Below, piece after piece: positions 1 through 10,024 of a stretch of 39,173 bases of DNA (its first letter is position 1; the number at the start of each line of letters is the position of its first letter). The stretch is taken from NCBI GenBank assembly GCA_947444255.1, contig CANEZU010000002.1, forward strand, positions 1 to 39,173. Reading direction: 5' to 3'. The notes beneath the pieces were generated by a model, which worked only from the letters and a program-made list of their open reading frames with translations, made no database searches and was not told where the DNA came from. The DNA comes from Flavobacteriaceae bacterium (GTDB lineage: Bacteria > Bacteroidota > Bacteroidia > Flavobacteriales > Flavobacteriaceae). The position numbers and the translations under genes are program-made.

Positions 1-136
1 AAGCCATCGCCATCGCCAGAGTTCCACTTCCTTCGGGTCCAACAAACAATTGCGCATGAGGAATTCTTCCCAAACTTGCGCTTTGTGTAAGATGATTCTT
101 AATATGTTCCTGACCTAAAATTTCTGAAAATAGCAT
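1..136 (-). CDS. holB: DNA polymerase III subunit delta' (partial, N-terminus only)
   Basis: Reverse-strand reading MLFSEILGQEHIKNHLTQSASLGRIPHAQLFVGPEGSGTLAMAMA; HolB/clamp-loader N-terminus with P-loop GPEGSGT; truncated by the window edge. Confidence 0.75.
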   Translation of the reverse strand, partial: MLFSEILGQEHIKNHLTQSASLGRIPHAQLFVGPEGSGTLAMAMA

Positions 137-213
137 AAAGCAAATATAGAAGAAAGATATAAACCTTCAAAGTTTAAAATTTAGGAGCAAAATCCTTGGG
201 CTTTTTTATTTTT

Positions 214-276
214 GCTATTCCCGCTTTTTGCTATATCCACGCTAAAAAGCGTGGGATACCGCTTCAATCGGGGCTA
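214..276. repeat. Dispersed REP-like palindromic element, copy 1
   Basis: GCTATTCCCGCTTTTTGCTATATCCACGCTAAAAAGCGTGGGATACCGCTTCAATCGGGGCTA; core hairpin CCACGCT-AAAA-AGCGTGG; related copy at 32961-33019. Confidence 0.8.
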
Positions 277-329
277 TAGAATTATTGAATCTCTAGTTTA
301 GCTAAATTTTAGCCAAAAAATTAAAATTG

Positions 330-337
330 TATATTTG
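330..337 (+). promoter_or_regulatory. Bacteroidetes -7 promoter element TATATTTG upstream of pgk
   Basis: Exact match to the TAnnTTTG consensus, 30 nt before the pgk start. Confidence 0.5.
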
Positions 338-367
338 CAAAAATCTTAAACCAAAACTGATATTTCT

Positions 368-1555
368 ATGAAAACTCTCGAAGACTTCAATTTCAAAAAT
401 AAAAAAGCATTAATTCGTGTTGACTTTAATGTGCCATTAGATGAAAAATTTAATGTTACTGATGCAACAAGAATAGAAGCTGCAAAGCCCACTATTGATA
501 AAATTCTCGCTGATGGAGGAAGTGTAATTTTGATGTCGCACCTTGGAAGACCAAAAGGAGTAGAACCAAAATATTCTTTAAAACACATTTTAAAAACAGC
601 TTCTGAAGTACTTCGAGTTGATGTTAAGTTTTCTGAAAATTGTATTGGAGACGAAGCAAAATCCGCATCTGCTGATTTAAAACCGGGAGAAGTTTTGTTA
701 TTAGAAAATCTACGTTTTCATTCTGAAGAAGAAGCTGGAGATGTTTCTTTTGCTAAAGAATTAGCTGCACTTGGTGACATTTATGTGAATGATGCTTTTG
801 GAACAGCACACAGAGCGCACGCTTCTACCACTATAATCGCACAATTCTTTCCAAACGAAAAATGTTTTGGCACGCTATTAGCTAAAGAGATCGAAAGCTT
901 AAACCGCGTATTGAAAAATAGTGAAAAACCGGTAACTGCAGTTTTAGGAGGTTCAAAAGTATCTTCAAAAATTACGGTTATTGAAAATATTTTAGATAAA
1001 GTAGACCACATGATTATTGGTGGTGGTATGACTTTTACTTTTGTAAAAGCCCTAGGCGGAAAAATTGGAGATTCTATTTGTGAAGATGACAAACTAGAAC
1101 TGGCCATTGAAATTTTGAGATTAGCCAAAGAAAAAGGCGTTCAAATTCATATTCCTGTTGATGTTGTTGCAGCAAATGATTTTTCAAATGATGCCGAAAC
1201 TAAAATAGTTGACGTTAAAGAAATTCCTGATGGATGGCAAGGTTTAGACGCCGGACCAAAATCATTAGAAAATTTCAAAAAAGTGATTTTAGAGTCCAAA
1301 ACTATTCTTTGGAACGGACCATTAGGGGTTTTTGAAATGCCAACTTTCGCTAATGGAACCATTCAATTAGGAAATTATATTGCAGAAGCTACAGAAAAAG
1401 GTGCTTTCTCACTTGTAGGAGGAGGAGATTCTGTTTCAGCAGTAAAACAATTCGGATTGGAATCTAAAATGAGCTATGTTTCAACAGGTGGTGGAGCAAT
1501 GTTAGAAATGCTTGAAGGAAAAGTTTTGCCAGGTATTTCGGCTGTATTAGACTAA
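368..1555 (+). CDS. pgk: Phosphoglycerate kinase
   Basis: Typical PGK motifs: [58 protein letters not shown]. Confidence 0.98.
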   Translation: MKTLEDFNFKNKKALIRVDFNVPLDEKFNVTDATRIEAAKPTIDKILADGGSVILMSHLGRPKGVEPKYSLKHILKTASEVLRVDVKFSENCIGDEAKSASADLKPGEVLLLENLRFHSEEEAGDVSFAKELAALGDIYVNDAFGTAHRAHASTTIIAQFFPNEKCFGTLLAKEIESLNRVLKNSEKPVTAVLGGSKVSSKITVIENILDKVDHMIIGGGMTFTFVKALGGKIGDSICEDDKLELAIEILRLAKEKGVQIHIPVDVVAANDFSNDAETKIVDVKEIPDGWQGLDAGPKSLENFKKVILESKTILWNGPLGVFEMPTFANGTIQLGNYIAEATEKGAFSLVGGGDSVSAVKQFGLESKMSYVSTGGGAMLEMLEGKVLPGISAVLD

Positions 1556-1656
1556 ATTACAAACATTTAATACTATTTATTTAAATTATTAGTTATAAGA
1601 TAGTATGTTTGTAGATTAAGTATAATGGTTTGGTTCCTAATTTGTTACAAAAAAGT

Positions 1657-3924
1657 ATGATTAAAAATAAAAAATACCACATTTTATTTCTGTTTTGTTC
1701 GCTCTCCATTTTTGCTCAGCAAAAAGAAATTAGAACGCAAGTTTTAAAAACAGATCTAAACATTTCGTATCTGGATTCTCTAAAATCTACCTTTGTTAGT
1801 GATAATTTAGCTTCCTGTGTAGACAGTCTTTGGATGAAAGAATTAACTTCTTTAGACATTTACAACGACTTGGAAACCGATATCAAAACGATAAATCTTG
1901 ACGAGAATGTTGAATATGAATTGCCAACAGCCTTGCTAAAAGCAAGGTTGAAGGAGATGGATTCTAAATCACCGTTTAAAATTGAATACAATCAAGGTCT
2001 TGAAAATTTGATCAAGTCATTCCTGAAAAATAGAAAAAAATCGTACGAAAGATTAATGGCGATTTCAGAATATTATTTTCCCATTTTTGAATCGGCTTTA
2101 GCCAAACAAAATGTTCCATTAGAGATTAAATATTTGGCTGTAGTAGAATCGGCATTAAACCCAAAAGCAGTTTCTAGAGTAGGTGCAACAGGACTTTGGC
2201 AATTTATGTATCAAACAGGAAAGCAATACAATTTAGATATTGATTCCTATGTTGATGACCGAAGTGATCCCTTAAAATCATCAGAAGCAGCCGCCCAATA
2301 TATGACTAATATGTATAAGATATTTGGTGATTGGGATTTAGTTTTGGCCTCTTATAACTCGGGTCCAGGTAATGTGGCAAAGGCTATTAGACGTTCTGGT
2401 GGTCAACAAAATTATTGGAACATCCGGAAAAATCTTCCGAAAGAAACGCAAGGTTATGTTCCTGCTTTCTTGGCCACAATGTACATTTATGAATACCATA
2501 AAGAACATGGAATAATTCCTAACAGAGCAATTGTAAAGCACTTTGAGACGGATACAGTTATGATTCATAAGCAGTTGACGTTCAAACAAATTTCTAATTT
2601 ATTAGATGTATCTGTTGCCCAATTGCAAGTTTTAAATCCACAATTTAAACTGGATATTGTTCCTGCTTATTTTGATAATAAGCAGTATTTGAGATTGCCT
2701 TCCGAAAAAATCGCATTATTTACCTCTAATGAAGATAAAATCTATGCATATGTACAACATGAGTTGGACAAAAAAGAGAAACCTTATTTTAGAGAACAAG
2801 CAATTGCAGCTAAAGAATCATCAAAAGGAGATAGCTACCTGGTTTCAAAAACCAAATATCATAAAGTCAAGCGTGGTGATAATTTAAGTGAAATCGCTCA
2901 GCAGTATGGAGTTTCAATGTCAGATGTAAGAAAATGGAATAAGCTCCGGAACAATCATGTTCAACTAGGAAGAAATCTGAAAATTATTAGTACCGAAAGA
3001 ATTGTTTCTAACACTAAAACAGATAAATCGGAGCCTATTGAAAAACCAGAAGTGGCAGTTGCTTTCGCAAAACCAGTGATTGTAGCTAAAATCTACAAAG
3101 AAGAAAAAGTAGTTAGCTTTAAAGAAGTATCCAAGACTTACAAAGTTAAGAAAGGGGATAATTTAGGCGATATAGCTATTAAATACGGTGTTTCAATTGC
3201 AGATATAAAAAGTTGGAATAAACGAAAAAGCAATTCCGTTTCGGTAGGTGAAAAACTAAAAATCACTAGTGTCGAGAAAGTGGTTTTGGTTGTTAAAAAA
3301 GAAATTAAATTAGAAAATGGTGCTTTAGCCGAAACGAACAAAAAAGACTCAAATGAAGTTCCTGCAGACAAATCATCTGATTTTTATACGGTGCAACATG
3401 GAGACAATTTAAGTTCAATTGCTAACAAATATAATGTAACAATTGATCAACTTAAACAATGGAATAAATTGGCAGACAACAATATTCAGTTGGAAAGTAA
3501 ATTAAAAATCGCCGATATTATAATTGCTTCAAAGGAAGAAGTTAATACTAAAACAGATTTCAAAAACACAGAGTATACCATTCTTAAAGGTGACAATTTA
3601 GGAACTATTGCCAGAAAAAATGGAGTTGCTGTATCAGATTTAAAAGATTGGAATAATTTAGCGGATGACAATGTTCAAATTGGAACAAAAATAATTGTTG
3701 CTAAAAAACCAATACAGACTTCTCAATCAATAGCCTCTAAAGACAACAAAAAAGATAAATACAGTGATGTTAAAAATGCAGATCTGTATTATGTTAAAAA
3801 AGGAGATTCTCTTTTTAGTATTGCTAAAAAATATCCAGGAGTAACAATTTCTGATATCAAAAAATGGAATGGAATTAATGGTAATGAATTAAAACCAGGA
3901 ATGAAGTTGAAAATAAACGGATAA
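1657..3924 (+). CDS. MltD-like lytic transglycosylase with multiple C-terminal LysM domains
   Basis: SLT motif ESALNPKAVSRVGATGLWQFMYQTGKQYNL; five LysM repeats (e.g. YHKVKRGDNLSEIAQQYGVSMSDVRKWNKL). Start placed at the Met preceding the signal peptide. Confidence 0.93.
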   Translation: MIKNKKYHILFLFCSLSIFAQQKEIRTQVLKTDLNISYLDSLKSTFVSDNLASCVDSLWMKELTSLDIYNDLETDIKTINLDENVEYELPTALLKARLKEMDSKSPFKIEYNQGLENLIKSFLKNRKKSYERLMAISEYYFPIFESALAKQNVPLEIKYLAVVESALNPKAVSRVGATGLWQFMYQTGKQYNLDIDSYVDDRSDPLKSSEAAAQYMTNMYKIFGDWDLVLASYNSGPGNVAKAIRRSGGQQNYWNIRKNLPKETQGYVPAFLATMYIYEYHKEHGIIPNRAIVKHFETDTVMIHKQLTFKQISNLLDVSVAQLQVLNPQFKLDIVPAYFDNKQYLRLPSEKIALFTSNEDKIYAYVQHELDKKEKPYFREQAIAAKESSKGDSYLVSKTKYHKVKRGDNLSEIAQQYGVSMSDVRKWNKLRNNHVQLGRNLKIISTERIVSNTKTDKSEPIEKPEVAVAFAKPVIVAKIYKEEKVVSFKEVSKTYKVKKGDNLGDIAIKYGVSIADIKSWNKRKSNSVSVGEKLKITSVEKVVLVVKKEIKLENGALAETNKKDSNEVPADKSSDFYTVQHGDNLSSIANKYNVTIDQLKQWNKLADNNIQLESKLKIADIIIASKEEVNTKTDFKNTEYTILKGDNLGTIARKNGVAVSDLKDWNNLADDNVQIGTKIIVAKKPIQTSQSIASKDNKKDKYSDVKNADLYYVKKGDSLFSIAKKYPGVTISDIKKWNGINGNELKPGMKLKING

Positions 3925-3973
3925 TAAAAAAAATCTACATAAATTTAGGGCTTATTTCATTGATGAATCAATT

Positions 3974-4960
3974 ATGAAAAAAGCCCTTTTTTTATTGCTT
4001 TTTATTTCTTTCTTTCTTACTTCTTGTGTTCAAAAAGAAGAAAATAATTCTGTTAAAACTTCTGGGAAAATTAATTCAATTTCGGTTATCATTGATGATC
4101 AATTATGGAATGGAGAAGTGGGTGATAGCCTTCGAAATAAGTTTGCTTCTCCAGTTACAGGCTTACCTGAAGAAGAACCACTTTTTACAATTAATCAGTA
4201 TCCTACAAAATTGTTAGAGGGATACATGACAAATACAAGAAATATTATTGTTGTAAAAAAAGGTCCAAAAAATAATTTTGAAATTGTTCAAAACGAATTT
4301 GCTTCTCCTCAAAATGTGTTTCATATTTCAGGGAAAATAGCTGCAAATATTTTAGATCAAATTGAAATAAATGCTCCAACGATAATCAAGAAAATCAGAG
4401 CACTAGAAATTGAGGAAAATCAAAGAATTATTGATACTGCCAAAATTAGGACCGTGGCTATTAACAAGAAATTTAATATTGATTTAGATATTCCAAAAGG
4501 CTATAATCAAGTTTTGATCAAACGAAAATTTATTTGGTACAAAAAGGAGATTAGTAGCGGAAGTACTAGTATCCTTGTCTATCAATTACCAATAAAAAGC
4601 CTAAAAAGAGGCCCAAATATCATCAATAATATCATTAAAATCAGAGATTCGGTCGTCAAATTATATATCCATGGAACTATTCCAAGAACACAAATGATTA
4701 CCGAGGATTCCTATTCTCCTTATTTGTTTCACACCAATATTAAGGGCAAAGAAACCTATGAAACTAAAGGGACCTGGGAACTGAAGAATGATTATATGTC
4801 AGGACCATTTATAAATTATAGCATAATTGACAGGACTAATGGTAGAATTTTAGTTTTAGAAGGATTTTGTTACGCGCCTTCAAAAGAAAAAAGAGATTTA
4901 ATGTTTGAATTGGAAGCTATAATTAAATCAGTTCAATTTTTAAAAAAGAAAAAGAATTAA
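3974..4960 (+). CDS. DUF4837 family lipoprotein
   Basis: Lipoprotein signal MKKALFLLLFISFFLTSC; overall sequence resembles the Bacteroidetes DUF4837 family. Confidence 0.75.
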   Translation: MKKALFLLLFISFFLTSCVQKEENNSVKTSGKINSISVIIDDQLWNGEVGDSLRNKFASPVTGLPEEEPLFTINQYPTKLLEGYMTNTRNIIVVKKGPKNNFEIVQNEFASPQNVFHISGKIAANILDQIEINAPTIIKKIRALEIEENQRIIDTAKIRTVAINKKFNIDLDIPKGYNQVLIKRKFIWYKKEISSGSTSILVYQLPIKSLKRGPNIINNIIKIRDSVVKLYIHGTIPRTQMITEDSYSPYLFHTNIKGKETYETKGTWELKNDYMSGPFINYSIIDRTNGRILVLEGFCYAPSKEKRDLMFELEAIIKSVQFLKKKKN

Positions 4961-4963
4961 GTT

Positions 4964-5410
4964 ATGACAATAAAATGGAAAATAAAGCAGTTTGAGGCAC
5001 TATCGCTTCAAGAACTATATCAATGCCTAAGATTGAGAAGTGAAGTCTTTGTAGTGGAGCAAAATTGCGTTTATCAAGATCTTGATAATAAAGATCAGAA
5101 AGCCCTCCATTTAATTGGAGATTTTGACGGGAAAATTGTTGCTTATACGCGACTTTTTAATAAAGGAGATTATTTTGAAAATGCCTCAATAGGAAGAGTT
5201 ATTGTTGACGCTAATTATCGGGATAAAAAATGGGGACATGATCTAATGGATCAATCTATTTTAGGGATTAAAAACCATTTTCAAACCCATAAAATAACTA
5301 TTTCGGCACAGTTGTATTTAAAAAAATTCTACGAAAGTCATGGTTTTGTTCAAACGAGTGAAACCTATTTAGAAGACGATATTCCTCATATTGAAATGAA
5401 GAAAGAATAA
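4964..5410 (+). CDS. GNAT family N-acetyltransferase (ElaA-like)
   Basis: LRSEVFVVEQNCVYQDLDNKDQKALHL...IGRVIVDANYRDKKWGHDLM, typical of ElaA-like GNATs. Confidence 0.88.
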   Translation: MTIKWKIKQFEALSLQELYQCLRLRSEVFVVEQNCVYQDLDNKDQKALHLIGDFDGKIVAYTRLFNKGDYFENASIGRVIVDANYRDKKWGHDLMDQSILGIKNHFQTHKITISAQLYLKKFYESHGFVQTSETYLEDDIPHIEMKKE

Positions 5411-5429
5411 CGAAATGTTTTCTGTTATT

Positions 5430-6242
5430 TTATGTTTTAGTAATTAAAAACTCAACTCGTCTGTCATATTCAGTTCCTTTTCCAAGTGGGACAGTATTTC
5501 CGTATCCTTTATAGGTCATCCGTTCTTTGTCTATTTTCTTTAAGATTAAATACTTATAAACGGTTTCGGCTCGATTTTGTGATAAATTTCTCTTTCTTGT
5601 TTCTCTGTCAAATGCTTCTTTTTGATAAGGTGGTGTACAACAAACATGTCCTTGAATTTCAAAACTTAAAGCCTTATTTTTCAATAGTAACTGAGCGATA
5701 TAGTCTAATTCTTTTCTGGCTTCAAATGTTAGAATGCTACTTCCTCTCTCAAATAATAATTTTTCAAGGTAAATATGATCTCCAATTAAGTGTTTTTTTT
5801 GAATGCTGGTATAAAAACCAGCTAATTCTATTTTAGGTAAAGGTTCTAGATTTAATACCACATCCACCCGTCTGTTTTTAGAACGCTTCTCAGGTAGGTT
5901 TTCCGAAAAATCATCCTCTATCAGGATACGGCCTTTACCTTCAATCGTTATAATAATTTTATTCTTGATTCCGTTCTCAATTAGTATTTCTCTAATTGTA
6001 TTAGCACGATTATTAGATAATTTGAGATTGTAGTCTTCTTTGCCAATATCATCAGTATAACCATAAATTTGGACAGATTCTATCCTTGTTGTATCTGTTT
6101 TTTTTATAAATCCGACTACCTCATTTGCTTGAATTTCGTCTAAATTAAATTTGTCAAATTCAAAATATACAGAGTGAACCACTTCCTCTTGAGCATAAAG
6201 TAATCCACAAATTAAGAGCGGTAAAAACTTTAATAATCGCAT
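5430..6242 (-). CDS. OmpA family protein with two OmpA-like peptidoglycan-binding domains
   Basis: VYFEFDKFNLDEIQANEV...LSNNRANTIREIL...RRVDVVL and a second copy FERGSSILTFEARKEL...LSQNRAETVYKYL...YDRRVEFLI. Confidence 0.85.
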   Translation of the reverse strand: MRLLKFLPLLICGLLYAQEEVVHSVYFEFDKFNLDEIQANEVVGFIKKTDTTRIESVQIYGYTDDIGKEDYNLKLSNNRANTIREILIENGIKNKIIITIEGKGRILIEDDFSENLPEKRSKNRRVDVVLNLEPLPKIELAGFYTSIQKKHLIGDHIYLEKLLFERGSSILTFEARKELDYIAQLLLKNKALSFEIQGHVCCTPPYQKEAFDRETRKRNLSQNRAETVYKYLILKKIDKERMTYKGYGNTVPLGKGTEYDRRVEFLITKT

Positions 6243-6244
6243 TA

Positions 6245-7882
6245 TTATAATTTTAATATTTTATTAAATTCCAGTTCGTTTTCAAAAAGGCTAACTGATT
6301 TTTTGATTTCTAAATTATTCTTTAGATAATATTGATACAAACCTTCTTTATATTGATACCGTCGGATAATTTCATCCAAAATCAGGTTTTTAATTTCTTT
6401 TTGATTTTGATTCAACTGGGTTTCCTCACTTTTTTGAAGAGCAATTAATAACTGTTGATATTCAGTATTTATCGAAGTATCGATTTTTTCTTTTTTGGCT
6501 GCAGCCAAAGTATTTCTTAAGGCAATTTCGGTTTCGGTGTCAAAATTGAAATTCTTCTTTTTTAAGAAACTTTTAAATTCAGTGTAATCAGCGTCTGTAA
6601 TGCTTGGAATAGTATTCCCTAAATTTGGATTAGCATAATAATAGTTGGTAACAAAATCAAATATACCATCATTTTTAATCAAGGCTTCCGTTATGGTGCT
6701 TAATTTAGTGTCTGACAAAACAACATCTGGGAGGATTCCACCTCCATCATATACAAGTCTTCCTTTTCGGGTTTTAAATGCAGTATAATTTTTAGAATCT
6801 GTACGAATTGCATTTCCATTTTTATCTTTATGGGAATAGTCTAAGGCCTGAATACAGCGTCCTGAAGGAGTATAATACCTAGAAATTGTTATCTTGATCT
6901 GAGTCCCATAAGTCAAATCGATTGGTCGTTGAACTAAGCCTTTTCCAAAACTTCGGCTGCCCACAATTACCGCCCGGTCTAAATCCTGTAATGCTCCAGC
7001 TACAATTTCGGAGGCAGAAGCACTTTTTCCATCTACTAATATAATTAATGGAATTTGAGTATCGATGGGCTCACGGTTGGTTTTAAATGTATTGTTGTGT
7101 TTCTCTATTTTTGATTTTGTAGTCACAATTATTTCATCTTTTGGGACAAACAAATTACAAATATTGACCGCTTCATTTAAAAGTCCTCCGGGATTTCCTC
7201 TTAAATCTAGGATAATCTTTTCAGCACCTTCTTTTTTTAATTGCTCTAAAGCTTCTTTGGTTTCCAAAGTTGCTTTTTTGTTGAATTGTGACAATACTAT
7301 ATAACCGGTTTTTGCATCTACTTTTCCAAAAAAAGGAACCGCTTTGACATCAACTTCTTCTAAAGTGATTTGTGTTTTCGATGTTTTTCCTTGGCGGATA
7401 TAAGTAATATCGATTTTAGTGTTTTTTGCTCCTTTCATTAATTGGGAAGCATCTTCTTTAAAATCAGCAAGGCGAACATCGCCAATTTGAATAATTTCAT
7501 CTCCCGCTTTTAAGCCAGCCAAATCTGCCGGATAATTTTTATAAGGCTCTTTTATGATTAGTTTTCCTTCTTTTCGCGTAATCAAAGCTCCTATTCCCGT
7601 ATATTCTCCAGTATTATTGATTTTAAATTTAACAACATCCTGTTCGTTAAAATAATTGGTATAAGGATCTAAATCCGATAACATACTTTTAATGGCTTTA
7701 TCCATCAATTCGCCGGGATTAGTTTCGTCAACATAGTTTGAATTCACAGCTTTAAATAAGGTATTGAAAATCTCAATTTGTTTGGCTACTTCAAAGAAGT
7801 CCTCATTAAAGCTCACGCCAACGAACAAGAAAACACTAGCAACAATAGGGATGGTAAATCTTTTTTTAAAATAAGGGTACAT
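6245..7882 (-). CDS. S41 family C-terminal processing peptidase with PDZ domain
   Basis: PDZ region LAGLKAGDEIIQIGDV; KIILDLRGNPGGLLNEAVNI; catalytic region VDGKSASASEIVAGALQDLDRAVIVGSRSFGKGLVQ. Confidence 0.94.
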   Translation of the reverse strand: MYPYFKKRFTIPIVASVFLFVGVSFNEDFFEVAKQIEIFNTLFKAVNSNYVDETNPGELMDKAIKSMLSDLDPYTNYFNEQDVVKFKINNTGEYTGIGALITRKEGKLIIKEPYKNYPADLAGLKAGDEIIQIGDVRLADFKEDASQLMKGAKNTKIDITYIRQGKTSKTQITLEEVDVKAVPFFGKVDAKTGYIVLSQFNKKATLETKEALEQLKKEGAEKIILDLRGNPGGLLNEAVNICNLFVPKDEIIVTTKSKIEKHNNTFKTNREPIDTQIPLIILVDGKSASASEIVAGALQDLDRAVIVGSRSFGKGLVQRPIDLTYGTQIKITISRYYTPSGRCIQALDYSHKDKNGNAIRTDSKNYTAFKTRKGRLVYDGGGILPDVVLSDTKLSTITEALIKNDGIFDFVTNYYYANPNLGNTIPSITDADYTEFKSFLKKKNFNFDTETEIALRNTLAAAKKEKIDTSINTEYQQLLIALQKSEETQLNQNQKEIKNLILDEIIRRYQYKEGLYQYYLKNNLEIKKSVSLFENELEFNKILKL

Positions 7883-7998
7883 TTTTTATCTTTCTTTTAA
7901 GAATGAATAAGAGATTAAAAATACTAATTTATTTCTTATGAAAAACATATTAGGTTCAAAATTAGATCATTTTGACTCTAACGCAAGTAGTGGTTGTT

Positions 7999-8391
7999 TT
8001 ATTTTTCGGCTGCTACAATATTAACAAATTTTTCAAACAGTTGAATCGTTTTAACGTTGATTTCTTCATATGTCAAACGGTCTTTGCTTTGATAAAAAAA
8101 CATAAAAGCATAAGGTTTGTCTAATGAATTTAGCAGTAAATGCTTGTTTAAACGATAAGTTTCACGAAGTACGCGTTTAAAATAATTGCGGTCTACGGCG
8201 CGTTTGAAATATTTTTTTGAAACGGAAACACCCATTTTTAGCTGCTCTTTTAAAAGAGTCTCATTTACTAAATCGAGATTGACATAAACCAAACGCAAAG
8301 GATATTTAGATACCGATTTTCCCTTTGAAAAAAGGAGATCAATTGTGTTTTTGCTTTTTAGCTTCTCAGATTTAGGATAGGTAAAGTTCAT
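7999..8391 (-). CDS. rnpA: Ribonuclease P protein component
   Basis: RnpA signature KMGVSVSKKYFKRAVDRNYFKRVLRETYR; start moved to MNFTYPKSEKLKSK. Confidence 0.92.
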   Translation of the reverse strand: MNFTYPKSEKLKSKNTIDLLFSKGKSVSKYPLRLVYVNLDLVNETLLKEQLKMGVSVSKKYFKRAVDRNYFKRVLRETYRLNKHLLLNSLDKPYAFMFFYQSKDRLTYEEINVKTIQLFEKFVNIVAAEK

Positions 8392-8580
8392 TTTAATTCT
8401 TAAGGCAAGACCGCAAAGATACAAAGGGAATTTTAATAATGGGTCACTACTTTTCCTATAGCTATAAAAACAAATTAATTTCAATTAATAAAGTTAATTT
8501 TTAAACGATAATACGGATTGGTAATTTATTAATCTTAAATTGACAACTATCATTATATGCTAATTTAAATACTGAAAAGG

Positions 8581-9255
8581 ATGAAATACACCCTGGCTTT
8601 TGACGTTTACGGAACTCTAATCAATACTTCGGCGGTCTTTATTTCTTTAGAAAAAAGGATAGGTTTACAAGCCAAACAATTTATGGAAAACTGGAGAAAT
8701 AAGCAATTAGAATATTCCTTCCGCCGTGGATTGATGAATAAATATGTCGATTTTGCGGTTTGTACAGAAAATGCTTTGGAATTTTGTGACTTGACTTTTA
8801 AGACGAATTTAAGTTCTAACGATAAGAAAGACTTGATGAGTGAATATACAGTTTTGCCCGCTTTTCCTGATGTCGAAATCGGGTTGAAATCACTGAAAAA
8901 ATCAGGGCATCAATTGTTTGCCTTTTCTAATGGAAGCGCAAACGCCATTAAAATGTTACTGGAAAATGCTAATCTTTTTTCCCTTTTTGATGGAATTGTG
9001 AGTGTCGAAGAGGTCCAAATGTTTAAACCAAGTCCTTTGGTGTATGATTATTTTAATACAAAAACGAAATCGACTAAAGCAGATTCTTGTTTAATTTCCT
9101 CAAATCCTTTTGATGTGATTGGTGCTCTTGAATATGGGATGCGTTCCGCTTGGGTACAAAGATCGCCTGAAGCAATTTTTGATCCTTGGGGAATAGAACC
9201 AACATTTAAAATTAAAGATATAATGGACTTAAATTCGGCTTTACTTGAAGATTAA
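8581..9255 (+). CDS. Haloacid dehalogenase type II
   Basis: HAD motifs TLAFDVYGTLINT, FSNGSANAIK, FKPSPLVYDYF, CLISSNPFDVIGALEYGMRSAWVQR. Confidence 0.88.
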   Translation: MKYTLAFDVYGTLINTSAVFISLEKRIGLQAKQFMENWRNKQLEYSFRRGLMNKYVDFAVCTENALEFCDLTFKTNLSSNDKKDLMSEYTVLPAFPDVEIGLKSLKKSGHQLFAFSNGSANAIKMLLENANLFSLFDGIVSVEEVQMFKPSPLVYDYFNTKTKSTKADSCLISSNPFDVIGALEYGMRSAWVQRSPEAIFDPWGIEPTFKIKDIMDLNSALLED

Positions 9256-9329
9256 TGCGTTAAATTTATTAATAAATGTAAGAAATAGTGTTAAATGAGT
9301 TAATTTAGCGTTCTCTTTTAGGTTTATTT

Positions 9330-9953
9330 ATGCGTAGTAGAATCACCAGAACATTTTTTTTCATCCTACTTCTATTAAGTTGGAATTCTTTTTATCCTCA
9401 AAAAGTAAAACCGGAATGGAAGCTTGGGTTTAATTATGGAATAGGTCATGAAATAAAGAATTCTGATTACACTTTTACGAACCAATATTATAAAGTTCAA
9501 CTTTATTATTTGATTAAAAGAAGCAAGCATTTTGAATTTGAATTACTTCTTCAGCCGGAACTAAATTTTGCGACACATCAGCTTTTAAACTTCTATTTTG
9601 TAACACCCGACGAACCTAATTATGAAGCGAAAAGAGCAGAATTCACGAAGCTAAAAAACATTCGAGATTGCGTTTTAGGAATTGGTTTTTTAATTAGAAA
9701 ACCGCTTTCAAAATGTTTTAGCATTTATGCACTTGGAAGCGTGGGTCCTTTAATAACTGACACTCAAACCGAAAGGTTGTCAAAAGGATTCGCTTTTTCG
9801 GATGTTGTATCCTTAGGACTTTCCCTAAAAACGAACCCAATAACCTTTGATATACGACCTAGTATACGTCATACTTCAAACCTGGGATTTCAGAGTTCAA
9901 ATGCTGGGTTTAATACCTATAATATCGAATTTGGTTTCTCATTTCCCTTATAA
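9330..9953 (+). CDS. Acyloxyacyl hydrolase (PagL-like lipid A deacylase family), outer-membrane barrel
   Basis: Signal peptide, amphipathic beta-barrel pattern, C-terminal IRHTSNLGFQSSNAGFNTYNIEFGFSF with the HxSN motif. Confidence 0.65.
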   Translation: MRSRITRTFFFILLLLSWNSFYPQKVKPEWKLGFNYGIGHEIKNSDYTFTNQYYKVQLYYLIKRSKHFEFELLLQPELNFATHQLLNFYFVTPDEPNYEAKRAEFTKLKNIRDCVLGIGFLIRKPLSKCFSIYALGSVGPLITDTQTERLSKGFAFSDVVSLGLSLKTNPITFDIRPSIRHTSNLGFQSSNAGFNTYNIEFGFSFPL

Positions 9954-9973
9954 AATTATCTGATATATAAAAC

Positions 9974-10008
9974 AAAAAAAAGGCAAACCACAATAGTTTG
10001 CCTTTTTT
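9974..10008. terminator. Bidirectional rho-independent terminator
   Basis: AAAAAAAGGCAAAC-cacaata-GTTTGCCTTTTTTC between convergent genes. Confidence 0.85.
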
Positions 10009-10024
10009 CGAAAGTAAAAAACGA

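Noticed and set aside
781-1128. Reverse-strand ORF of 115 aa inside pgk
   Set aside because: Fully antisense to a clear pgk; composition is a shadow of the coding strand with no recognisable domain. The same applies to the other short antisense or out-of-frame ORFs, e.g. 346-588, 1147-1362, 2338-2589, 5486-5836, 14069-14398, 21529-21822, 30330-30557.
2850-3924. Tandem repeats in DNA within the LysM gene
   Set aside because: They are diverged coding repeats for LysM domains, an ordinary feature of MltD-type proteins.
7999-8484. Long form of RnpA starting at 8484
   Set aside because: The 31 extra N-terminal residues do not resemble RnpA; the internal Met at 8391 gives the canonical start.
9264-9277. 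Perfect palindrome ATTTATTAATAAAT
   Set aside because: Only A/T, short and in an AT-rich intergenic region; expected by chance.
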